A DNA stretch of 64,000 nucleotides. Origin: Madurella fahalii (Eukaryota > Ascomycota > Sordariomycetes > Sordariales). The notes below the pieces were generated by a model. It had not been told where the DNA came from. It was given only the letters and a program-made list of their open reading frames with translations, and ran no database searches. The position numbers and the translations under genes were made by a program. Below, piece after piece: positions 47,058 to 56,961 of the stretch. Position 1 is the stretch's first letter, and each line of letters starts with the position of its first letter. The stretch is taken from assembly GCA_029876055.1 (NCBI GenBank), contig CM056874.1, positions 6,820,001-6,884,000 of the forward strand, in the 5' to 3' direction.

Positions 47058-49708
47058 TTAGGCCAATACGAGCCGAGCCTTGCGGGCCTGCGTGGGGTTT
47101 TTGTTCCGCTCTACTCTCTGGTTGAGGTGGTACTTTTGCCCGACGTGATGGATCAGCCTGCGGTCCGTCTTCTTTGAGGACGTACGCGGCACGTGCGATA
47201 GCTGGAGGAAGAGGGCCGGTACCATGTACGCCGGTAGGGCGCCCGCAATGGCTTCCTTGATCTCGGCCACTTTGGCGGCCGCGTGGGGATCCGCCGCAGC
47301 ATCCATGACGGATGGCTCTCCAGGCAGAAGGGCGGTGGCAGAGGCGCGCACCGCACTGTCTGAGTGGCCCTCCAAGTGTAAAAGCGCCGTCAGCACGGGG
47401 TCTTCCTCGCCGTCGACGACACCGAGAATGTCGATGATGATGGTGTCCTGGGGCGAGAGCCGCTTCCGCGCCTGGTGTTCGACCTCCAGCGCGTCGATGC
47501 GGCAGCCGTCGAGTTTGAGGATGTTGTCCTTGCGGCCGATGTAATCGATGGTGCCGTCGTGGTTCCAACGGCCCAGGTCCCCTGAGCGATACAGACGAGG
47601 CCGTGCGCCAGCCGAGGCCCGTGCCGGGTGCATCGTCGACATCCAGACGGGTGGTGCCTCAAGGAAGACGGCCTCGGTGCGCCGGGCCGCCGTCTGATCG
47701 AGATAGCCGCGCGCTAGGTGCGGCCCTTCCATCAGGAGCTCTCCGACGGCACCAACCGGCAACAGCTTGTCGTACGAAGCTGCGTCCACCACGAAGACGG
47801 CGCCGCTTGTCGGCCTGCCCACGTTCGTTCGTCCCGGGCGTACCTTGTCGTTGTAGCAGCAGCTGATGGCCGCTTCCCCCATACCGTACTGGTTAACGAG
47901 TCGCGTGCTGCTGGCCGACCACTTGTTCACGAGCTCGGCCGGCAGTGGCTCTCCGCCAACACAGAGAATTTTCAGGCTCGGGACGTCGGCCGGGTCCAGC
48001 TTGACAGCCACGGTCGGTGTCAGGAAGGCCGCGTTAGCCTTCAGGGCGTTGATGTTGTAGGCGAGGTCCTTAACTGTCTTCATGGGACCCGGCACGCAAC
48101 AGCAGCCACCTGTGACCAGGGGCACCATGAACTCAAGGTTGCTGATGTCGAAGGCGTAGTCATCAAAGCTGAGGTACCGCGTGGTTTCATCGAGGGCCAA
48201 GATTTCGGCGTAGTTGTGGATGGCCGTCGCGTACGATCGGTGCATCTGCACGATGCCCTTTGGCTTGCCGGTACTGCCCGAGGTAAAGAGGATAAGGCAG
48301 GCGTTCTCGGGCCGCACCGCGTCACAGACCGGGTCTCGACTGGGCACCGGGAGGCTCCGTAGGATGTTGGGCCCCGTTTCGATTGTGATCGGGACGAGGT
48401 GCCGGAAGCGATTAGCGTGCCGGGTATCGCAAACGAGGATACGGACGCCCGTGCGGCTGACGACCGAGTTCAGGTAGGCTGGTGGGTTGGTGGCGTGGAT
48501 CGAGATGTAGGCACCGCCGGCGCGCAGGATAGCCAGTCGGGCCACCACAGCCCAAATAGACTTCTCGAAACAGCTAAGCACAAACGTCTCAGGCTTCACG
48601 CCGAGCTGCACCAGTCGGTAGGCGAGCCGCTGGGAGAGATCGTCAAGCTCGCCGTATGTCAGGGCCTGACCATCGGTTGATATTGCCGCGGTGCGGTTGG
48701 GATACTTTCTGCATTGTGCGACGATCATGTCATGGAGGCACTCTTCCTTTACTTGGCTGACGGATGCAGTGAGTTGCCGGACCAACTGCCAGTCATGGGC
48801 AGAGCAAACATCGATGTCCCGCAACCGCCTTACAGCGCGGTCTGGTGCTGTCATGGCCAAATCAAACATCTGCGAGGCGATGTGCTGAAAGGTCCGCAAG
48901 ACGCTGGTCACTACATCCCGGCTCGTATGGGCGCGCCGAAACTCGAGGGCGACTGAGGCACGGCCGGTCGACTCCTTGAATAAGCCGACAACGATGTCCA
49001 TCTAGTATAACATGTTAGCACTCGAAAGGTCTACAGACGGTTGATCAGAGAGGGACCTACGCCCGACAGCTTTCTGGCGTCCGACACTCTGAGTTTTAGG
49101 CCGTCGCTGCTCTCCTTATAGTAGCAGAGCATCGTGTTGCCGAAGTCGCCGGCCGCAAACTCTCCTTTCACGGCACGAACTTCATGACCACGCGGCTCAG
49201 TCACGACAACTGATGGTATGCTCGCCGCTAGTTTTCGCAAGAAGCTCCAGACCTCCTCGTTTCCGTCGACACGAGCAAAGTACAAAACCGGGCCGTGGTT
49301 CGTGCTGCTGTTGCTGCCACCCGCCGCCGTCACCTCTTCGTAGGCGAAGCATAGAATGTCGGTCTGGACGAAGCATTTGAGCGTCAACAGCCATGCAGCC
49401 TTACACAGCGTCAGCGGATCAACGTGGTAACCAGGCTCGTGCCATTCGCGTCCCGGGAGGAAATCAGGCTCAAGGACGGATCCGAACTCGGATGCCGATT
49501 CTGCCACTAACGGCAGCGGTGATGGCGGGGAGTGGTGTAGAGCAGGGAACAGGCAAGGAGGGAACCGGTCGTGTTTAACTCGCAGGGCGCCATCGTAATG
49601 TTCATCAATGCGTGATGGCGACATTGTTCGGCGAGCGGGCTTATGATACTTTCCGCCTTCTACGTTTTCGTATCTAAAGAAACGATCAAGCAAGAATCCT
49701 GTGCTCAT
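47058..49708 (-). CDS. NRPS-like protein: condensation-like remnant plus adenylation domain, no carrier domain
   Basis: Exons complement 49061-49708 and 47058-49001 (59-nt intron, gtaggt...actag) give 863 aa; Met29 (49624) is an alternative start. Residues about 60-330 resemble the C-terminal half of a fungal condensation domain (DPLTLCKAAWLLTLKCF, then VVGLFKESTGRASVALEF), without an HHxxxDG motif. The adenylation domain follows: A3 LILFTSGSTGKPKGIVQMH, A4 FDDYAFDISNLEFM, A5 NQYGMGEAAIS, A7 LYRSGDLGRW, A8 YIGRKDNILKLDGCRID and A10 PRTSSKKTDRRL, whose usual Gly before Lys is Lys. The protein stops about 30 residues later, with no LGGxS carrier site, thioesterase or reductase. It may activate an acid for a partner carrier protein, or be a decaying NRPS. 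Tyrosinase and MDR reductase genes lie upstream. Confidence 0.85.
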
Positions 49709-49992
49709 TCCCGGAAATCTCGTCCATCAATCGCTGTTCCAACTCCGCGCGATATCACTATTAGTACTAGTTGGTGCCTTCTTACCAAGGCAGTTTGTTA
49801 CTACAGTACTTGGCAGGACGAACCTCCAATAAGGCTGCCCAGTCACCAGTGTCGACAGGCCTGCAAAGCGCTTCGCCCACTTGCGGACCTATGACACACG
49901 GTCTGTCTGTCTTGAGACGAGCTGAATGTGCTTCCGGATATCCCAACAGGGAAATAGGGAGGCTGACTGCAGCTGAGCCCAAGCCGATCGAC

Positions 49993-50078
49993 AATGGTGG
50001 TTAATGCCCGAAAAAGCCACCATTTAATCACCAATCGACAGTAATGAGTAAAGCCCGACAAGCCACCATTTAATCGCC
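49993..50078. repeat. Short direct and inverted repeats
   Basis: GCCCGAAAAAGCCACCATTT at 50006 is repeated with small changes at 50053 (GCCCGACAAGCCACCATTTA). AATGGTGG at 49993 is the inverse complement of the CCACCATT in both copies. It may be a small foldback element or a promoter repeat. Confidence 0.6.
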
Positions 50079-50395
50079 GAGCTGAACCGGATACTGTGGG
50101 TAGCATTCGGCTCTTCACCAGTGAACTAGGAGATGCAGACAAGGCTCTTCATCACGATAATAAGCTGCGAGCCCGCGGCATGCGCTCCATTTTCCGACGG
50201 CCGACCAATCCGACCTGGGTGGCACCAATCATATAGGTGGACATTATCCAGAACCCGCTGATCGCACCTTTCCAGGACGTACCAAGGCTCTTGGCCCAAT
50301 CCACCTGTTACTGAGCCCAACTTCATCCTCGCCATCTTCACTGCTCCCTCCCAAAAAATCGCCGGGGGTACCGGGGGCGGCGCTAGCTCCCCGCG

Positions 50396-50440
50396 TTAGA
50401 ATTAGGGTTAGTTACGGCTTAGGATCAAGGTTAGGATTAA
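50396..50440. repeat. Degenerate telomere-like repeats (TTAGGG variants)
   Basis: TTAGAATTAGGGTTAG, then CTTAGGATCAAGG and TTAGGATTA, lie on the + strand. They are imperfect, so they may be an interstitial telomeric relic or chance. Confidence 0.35.
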
Positions 50441-50946
50441 AATGTCTATATGGATAAAAACGTTTGCTTTAGATTGAATCTCTCGTGTTGTTGTGCAAGT
50501 TTGTAAGTTCAAAATAGAGAAGATAGTATGGGAGATCGGGTAGCCTTGTAAGGGCGCTTGTACTACTATAACAATGGGCCCTGTGAAGTGTGACTTTCTA
50601 GCCCCTGTCAAGTGAAATTTTGGGGACCTGGATAACAAACACCATCGTGGGCTCGGCACCCAGAAATCGCTCGGCCCAGTAGTGGGTGGGATCATGCAGC
50701 ACGGTGCCGGACCATCTCATCCGACAGGGTAGCGTCACACATTCGGAGCTTGTTACGGGTTGTAACGGCGCGAGCGGAGAGACGGGCACAGACACTTCCA
50801 ATAAGAACAGAAGCTTGGATTCCCACTCGAGAATAGAGACACATCACGGACCTTCAGGTTTCACGGCCACCCACAATTGACACTAAACCCTGGCCGCTGA
50901 TCGGACGCAAAACCCCAACCCTGGAGTGAGATCCGGCAGCTGTACA

Positions 50947-52908
50947 ATGGCCTACAAGTACTATCCCATCCAGGGGATCAAAGCCGGTTTGGGCCCTGGT
51001 AACCGGGTCCCCATCCGGCGAGAGATTAGTGAGTGGACCAACAGCAAAGACCCTGTGGACCAGGCCCAGGTCATTCTATTTCTCCTAGCTCTCCAGCGCT
51101 TCCAAGCGGTTCCCCCGAGTTCGAGAGATTCGTATTTCCAAATCGCAGGCATCCATGGCATGCCGTACAGGTCCTGGGACGAGCCCAGTGTTACCACTCA
51201 GGAGGTGCAGAGAAAGGGTTACTGTGTGCACGCCAATGCTCTATTCCCGCTATGGCATCGTCCGTACCTGCTGCTCTACGAGGCACGTATTAATTAGTTA
51301 TTACTACTTCGAGCCCTATTTTTTTGGCGGCGTCACATTTTGCTCACAATGAATGCATGCGTAGCAACGTCTCTACGAGATCATGGTCGACGAAGTCATC
51401 CCGGGAATGGGGATGGGCCGGCAGGTAGAGAACGAGCTTCGCGCGGCCGCAAACTCATGGCGTCTCCCGTTCTGGGACTGGGCCAAGAATCCCCAAATCC
51501 CAAGCCTGCTACGCGCGCCCAAGCTCAACATCACGCTCATCAAGAGGGTAATAGAGAACCCGCTCTACAAGTTCACGATGCCACGCGGTGAAAAAATGGG
51601 TGTCTACGGAGTGGGGCCACTCAAAGTCCCCGACTTTGATGATGCTGTCGAGTACGGAGAATGTGTTGCGACAAGCCGTTGTCCAACGGCCAGTGAACGT
51701 GCCGACACCAAGGGGGCGTGGCGGAACGGCGTCGTACACAACGACACGGCGGACAAATTCTTTGCCAACCGCGAATCGATTACCGACTTCGACTACGGCA
51801 GAACTGCTGAGATGGTGTACAGACTGCTCACCTATCCGTTGGATTTCAAGAGCTTCGCAACCACGGCGAGGGATGCCACTGCCGTCTCAGCGAGTGCGTC
51901 CAGTGTCGTGTTGGATATGAATATCGAGTTCATACACAACAATATCCACTACTGGGTCGGCGGGGACGGTGGCCACATGTCTCAGATCCCCGTCGCAACG
52001 TTTGATCCCATCTTTTGGCTTCATCACTGGTGAGCGCGCATCGCATGAAGGCATGAAACTTGAATACAGCCTTCAGTCGGCGCTGACAAGGACCTCAGCA
52101 ATCTCGATCGCTTGTTTGCCATCTGGCAGACGCTGAACCCGGAGAAGTGGTTCGCTGCGGACCAAACGAGGCCGTTTGACCAAAAGGTCATCGGGATGGG
52201 CGAAGTGGTCACCAGCAAGACGCCGTTCCGGCCCTTTCACAAGGACGAAAAGGGTACCGTGTGGAACGCCGACGACGCCCGGGATTGGTTTAGTTTGGGA
52301 TATACTTATCCTGAGCTACAGCCTTGGACGTCCAACGAGGATCAAGAAGCTAGGGTTGCGGCGCTGCTCCGAGGCATCACCGACACGTACGCTGTCTCCC
52401 GAAAAGAGGCGCTGGAACTAGGCAAGCCCGGCAGTAAGCTTTCGGGGGTCGTGGACGTCAAGGATGGTGGCGTCGCGCTGAATGACTACGCCGTGAGCAT
52501 CCAATATTCAAAGTGAGTTCTTCTCTCCGAAACCTGTTCTTGAGCCGCCGGCTCAATTCGATTTCAAGGTTTGCAATGGGCGGTCATCCCTTCAATCTCG
52601 AGCTGTATCTCCGACCCGAAGGGGACGTGCCCGGCGGGCCGGGGGAGTTTGGCCTCGATCAATTCCTCACCAGTGTCTACAACTTCAGCCAACCGGCAGC
52701 GCAGAACGGCGAAACGGTTTGTTCCAACTGCAGCGACCTCGAGGAAAAAGACGTGCAGGTTACTGCCTACATTCCCATCACACCGTATCTGGTCAAGATG
52801 ATCCAGCAAAAACAGCTGGAGAACCTCGAAAAAGTCAACGTCGAGAAGGTTTTGTCCAGGATTTACTACCGCGTCGCAATGGTTCGTGCTTGTTTGTTGC
52901 TGTTGCTA

Positions 52909-52941
<33 letters not shown>

Positions 52942-53798
52942 TTATTCCCTGATCTCTTACCGCTGCCCCCAGAAATCTTAACGGAGTAATTACCTAGTAC
53001 CTAGTCACTGACGGATACAAGCAGGTCGGAAAAACCGTCCCCGAGGAGAAGTGGAAGCCGAATCTAAACCTCAAAGTAGATGTCTCAGTCTGCAAGATGG
53101 AATACTCCAAGGATCCTGGCGCTCCACCGACGTTCGACGAACCCGATGTCATCCCGTCGCTTGGTATCGGTCAAAGGGGCAACGCAGGCGATACAGGCGA
53201 CTCAGTAGCCCCGACACCGCAAGTCCCTCCTGTTGTTCTCCAAATTCTCTCTACGTCTCGTCTAACCGCTCATTGCAGTGGTGTTTCCGAGCAATCCGCC
53301 AATGTCAATACGGTCATTCCGCTGCAGGAGGCTGTGTCCGATGGGGGATCAGTCGTCGTCCGGTCGTCATCCATTGAACTCGGGCCGCCGCCGCCCAAGG
53401 TCAGGGAAACGACCACGACAATATCACTACTGTGGGTAAGTAACGCGGCTGACATAGAGGATCCCGAATCCTACGATGAACTGCTCCGCATCGGGATCCG
53501 CAGCAAGCTTCGAGCTCTCCTCTGCAAGAGTAAGGAGGCTGGCCGTGGCCTTGTGCCGCTTACGGACCTCTCCCCCAGCCCTTGGTTCCAAGGAGACAAC
53601 CCTCAGATTAGGATAGATATCGGCGGGAGCGAATTCATTGTTTATGTCGACGGAAGAAAGGTCGGGGTGGTGAACAGGGTTATCCGGCGGGGTAGTGTAA
53701 CGCATGTCAGGTACTGGACTTATCCGGCTCGTGCTGAGCCAATTATGGGAAAGAACGTGACTGTGAGCACATACCAGCAGGCCAATCTGGTCCCCTGA
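50947..53798 (+). CDS. Tyrosinase (type-3 copper, polyphenol oxidase) with long C-terminal extension
   Basis: Exons 50947-51282, 51365-52029, 52099-52512, 52569-52881 and 53025-53798 give 833 aa. It oxidises phenols to quinones. CuA residues are IHGMP (His70), YCVHANALF (Cys93-x-His95, the thioether pair) and LWHRPYLLLYEQRLYEIM (His104). CuB is EFIHNNIHYWVGG (His303, His307) and FWLHHCNLDR across the second splice. The tyrosinase C-domain follows (KFAMGGHPFNLELYL, SVYNFSQP, CSNCSDLEEKDVQ). Intron 1 (82 nt) must use a GC donor (GAG|gcacgt) to give LYEQRLYEIM. Intron 4 (143 nt) holds a TTGCTG microsatellite. The last ~180 residues (from about 650) match no domain I know, and a further intron near 53222-53279 cannot be excluded. 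Confidence 0.88.
52895..52944. repeat. TTGCTG/TTGCTA hexanucleotide microsatellite in tyrosinase intron 4
   Basis: About eight units of TTGCTG with one TTGCTA interruption, within the fourth intron. If retained it would code poly-Leu. Confidence 0.8.
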
Positions 53799-54807
53799 GA
53801 TGGAAAATAGGTATAACTGGGAACTCGGGTGTTACCATGGACCATGACGAGGGGAGGAGGGAATGATACTGAAACCAAGGAGCCCAGTGTGTTTTCATGA
53901 TTTAATGACTCTGTTTTCTCAAAAGTACACTCATGTCGTCCAAACCTCTCGGTGCAAACCTCGTTGTTACAACAGGCCAGGAAACACTCCCGACACCAGT
54001 CTTCCCAGACGGCCTATATGCCGCAGATGAAGCACCACAGGGGAACAGCGCCGGACCCGCCCGCCTCTGCAGAGAACTTCTGTCTATGCTTCCTGCTCTC
54101 GGGCCCAAAGACGTTCTCCATGAGCGATCGGCGGTCGGCATACGCAGCGCCGAGCTTGGGCAGCCAGCGTACGCTGGGGCTCCGGCGGCGGATGGCGCCC
54201 ATGATGCCGAAACGCATCACATATTTTTTTTGTCGAGGGCAATGCACCGGACCGCTGCCATGGTCTCGTCAATGGGTGAGGAGGAGCCTATGGCGTGTGC
54301 AGCTTTCTTTGAGCATGCCGAAACGCTCCGGCAGGAGGATCGAGCCGTCTTCGGTGCTTACCAGGTCAATGGCTGTTGCGATACAGGCATTGGCCTTGGT
54401 CTCAGCGAGTTTGGCGTCAAGGGACTCCTTCGAAGCCGTTCTGATGTCCACCAGTACGGGTTTGGGTCCCGCAGCGTTGGCGTTGATCTCCCATTCCTTG
54501 GAGGCATGGGCCTTTTTGGCAAAGAAGCCCTTAGCATCCAACGACTCTGATCTCTAGAGTAAGGGAGGTGGAGAACTAGGGGGGCTGGTAGCGGTCGTGT
54601 TGATGAACAGGCCGACGATGATTATCGTCTGCAGAGCGTCGCTCACATTGGCGTGCAAGGAAATGGGGTAATACCTAAGCAATTGCCTGTACAGTTCTAA
54701 TGTACGTACTATATGCAAGCACCACCCGCCTGGCGCTCACCGACCACACGGTGCCTAGCCCGAACGAACATAAGAGCGCTGCACGCTCTGGAGTTGAACC
54801 CAAATCT
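53799..54807. other. Intergenic region with decayed ORF
   Basis: This lies between the tyrosinase (+) and MDR reductase (-) stop codons. A minus-strand coding relic is annotated separately; otherwise nothing was seen. Confidence 0.45.
53950..54541 (-). pseudogene. Possible degraded ORF, family unknown
   Basis: From 54541 a minus frame reads MDAKGFFAKKAHASKEWEIN onward to ILLPERFGMLK with clear coding character. The sense then continues in another frame (AAHAIGSSSPIDETMAAV, RCIALDKKNM) after a one-base shift near 54303, and stops. A further frame from about 54247 (VMRFGIMGAIRRRSPSVRW) is open to about 54014. No family was recognised. Shifting coding sense across adjacent frames suggests a pseudogene, or a small gene plus a sequence error. 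Confidence 0.4.
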
Positions 54808-55884
54808 TCATGACGAAACATCCTGCTCCAGCGTCACTACCAGTTTCGCTGCCGACACTCCGCCGGACGCCTCCGTCAGGGCAGCTTGAATGGAGCCGAG
54901 ACCACGGCCAACAATCTTTGGCTGGGGTTCTGCCTTATACTTGCCTGCCTTCAGCGCACCCGGCAGGAAATCCTCGTAAACCATCTTCCCCACGTTCTCT
55001 TGCCCGGCGTCCTCCTCCTCCTCGCCCCCCCGAATGCTGACCGCCAGAACGGGCTTAGCTATGACGCCCTCCGGCACCGTGCCCTCTTCAATGTCATCAA
55101 TCGTCGAGACTACCATCTTGGTCCTGTCAATCTTCAAGACCGCCTGGGCGGTTTGCCCCAGCGTCTCCTGCTTCCCAATGGTGTCAAATGCACCCGCGAG
55201 CCGCCTGCCTTGGAATGCCTTCTCGAGCTCTTCAACCACAGTTTTGCTGTTGTAGTCTATGGCTAACGCTGCCCCGAGTTCTCTCATCTTGTCGAAATTT
55301 CTGGGCGATGCCGTGACAATGACCTCGCAGCCGGCGGCGACGGCGAGCTGGATGGCATTACAACCGACGCTACTCGATCCGCCCCAGACGAGAAGCGTTG
55401 TGGATGTCGGGCGGGGATTCAAGCTGGGTCTGGGGAGGGCCAAACAGTCTCGGTTGAACAAGGCGGCCGACGCGGTCGAAACACCCAGCGGGAGGACAAC
55501 CGCTTTCTCGAACGACAGCGATTGCGGGATGGGCGTCGCCATGTTGGACTGGAGAACCGTGTAGTTTTGGAACCCCCCGTGGCGCTGATCTTTGGTTGCG
55601 AAAGACAAGGCGTGGCCCACGACGCGATCTCCGACCTTGAATCGCCGTTCGTCGACGTCGCAGCCCACCTCAACCACTTCGCCGGCGACATCCACGCCCA
55701 AGATTAGGGGATAATTGAACATCTCCCAGGCATAGTCTTGTATTTTCCAGTCGAGCTGGTTGATGGCAACTGCCGCATTCCTGACCACGATCTCGTCTTC
55801 ATCCGGATACCTGTCGTCGACAAGTTCCACCCTGAGTGGTTTGACCTTGTGCCCGACCTGGAGCGCTGCATAGTTGGGCGACAT
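54808..55884 (-). CDS. MDR-family reductase (zinc-type ADH-like, ToxD/trans-enoyl-reductase group)
   Basis: A single-exon 358-aa protein. The GroES-like N-terminal domain has NQLDWKIQDYAWEMFNYP and LILGVDVAGEVVEVG. The Rossmann part has LLVWGGSSSVGCNAIQLAVA with the NADPH-binding loop and VIVTASPRNFDKMRELGA. PLGVSTASAALF sits at the usual hinge position. Zinc ligands of classical ADH are not conserved, as expected for the ToxD/LovC-like reductases. Such enzymes reduce enoyl groups on PKS intermediates or act alone on quinones and enones. It lies in a possible metabolite locus with the NRPS-like and tyrosinase genes, but no PKS is in the window, so a quinone/enone reductase is equally likely. 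Confidence 0.85.
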   Translation of the reverse strand: MSPNYAALQVGHKVKPLRVELVDDRYPDEDEIVVRNAAVAINQLDWKIQDYAWEMFNYPLILGVDVAGEVVEVGCDVDERRFKVGDRVVGHALSFATKDQRHGGFQNYTVLQSNMATPIPQSLSFEKAVVLPLGVSTASAALFNRDCLALPRPSLNPRPTSTTLLVWGGSSSVGCNAIQLAVAAGCEVIVTASPRNFDKMRELGAALAIDYNSKTVVEELEKAFQGRRLAGAFDTIGKQETLGQTAQAVLKIDRTKMVVSTIDDIEEGTVPEGVIAKPVLAVSIRGGEEEEDAGQENVGKMVYEDFLPGALKAGKYKAEPQPKIVGRGLGSIQAALTEASGGVSAAKLVVTLEQDVSS

Positions 55885-56961
55885 TTCGTCTTCGAGACTC
55901 CAGACCGGATGACGGACTGGGACTACCTGGTATGCTGGCGTTGCGGAACAACTGACTTGTTAGACCTGGTGACTGCTTTTCCCGATGGCGAGCAGCTATG
56001 AACCATGGGCCATGCCGCATGCATCACACATCCACGTATCACATCGTCATTGAGCCCGCTTCGTGGATATGAGGGGATTGATTGGCTAACCTCGCCCAGG
56101 CCCGAGATCAGCCCCAGGTTCGGTAAACAGGTACATATTTTTACATTGTAAGTGACATGGGCTGTAGTCGAGGGATCCGATTGGACGGTAAAACTAATGC
56201 GCTGCAGCGATCATCCAGCCAAGAGAGTCACAGTCGGGGAAGTGGCCGTCAATGAAGCCCGAGCCTGACTGATTCTCCCATCTTCCCCTCCCCTTTGCGC
56301 CCAGTCCGAGACCGGTGAAGGGAAGGATGCCGTGACAATAACGATGTCAAGTTAGGCTCTTATCTTGCGACAAATGCGGTGAGGTCTCAAGGTTACCTTC
56401 CTATGCTACCAAAGCTATGGTACTCGGGTACAATGTACCGCTACATGCTAGTAAGGTAGTCTGCTGGGAGATACTTCTCGGGTACCTATACCCCCTCCTC
56501 GGCCTGGGCCTGACCCTTACTACCCTGCAGCAGCGTGTATTCATGCCCAATCGGGCTTTGGAAAGTCATTATTATTTGATTGGGCCATGTGAATACATCG
56601 CCGATTCAGTGCATTCGGGGAGGAACAGCAGGGGCAAGCCGCTATAATCAGGTGCCGTATTGCGGCTGAGGGGCATTCCACAATGACATGCACAACTTAA
56701 GGTAATGACACCTCTGTGTGGCGACGGGTGTCCGCAGACAACCATTGTTTTCCACCACCGTACCAGATAACCACAAAGTGCATGTTGAACTCATACTTCG
56801 AGTGGCACACAGGAAAATCCGAGTCGAGCTAACCTCCCATTGCCCCTACACGCTACCCTCGCCTAGACATTCGTCCATTCTTGCCAGACATCTCTTGTAA
56901 CCTTTGGTGACACATCCATCCTGTGAGAAGAGGAGACGCTTCTTGAAAAAAGACGGGGCCA
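55885..56961. other. Divergent intergenic region (MDR reductase / ankyrin-vWA)
   Basis: No supported gene; only short frames without domains. It includes promoters for both flanking genes. Confidence 0.45.

Larger units (their letters stand above)
49709..50946. other. Divergent region between NRPS-like and tyrosinase genes
   Basis: No gene is supported. It holds short direct/inverted repeats (49993-50078) and a patch of telomere-like TTAGGG variants (50396-50440), both annotated. The arrangement would suit a shared bidirectional promoter. Confidence 0.45.

Noticed and set aside
54770..54830. Minus-strand GGTTCAACTCC resembling a tRNA B box
   Set aside because: It overlaps the end of the MDR reductase coding sequence side, and no cloverleaf could be built around it.
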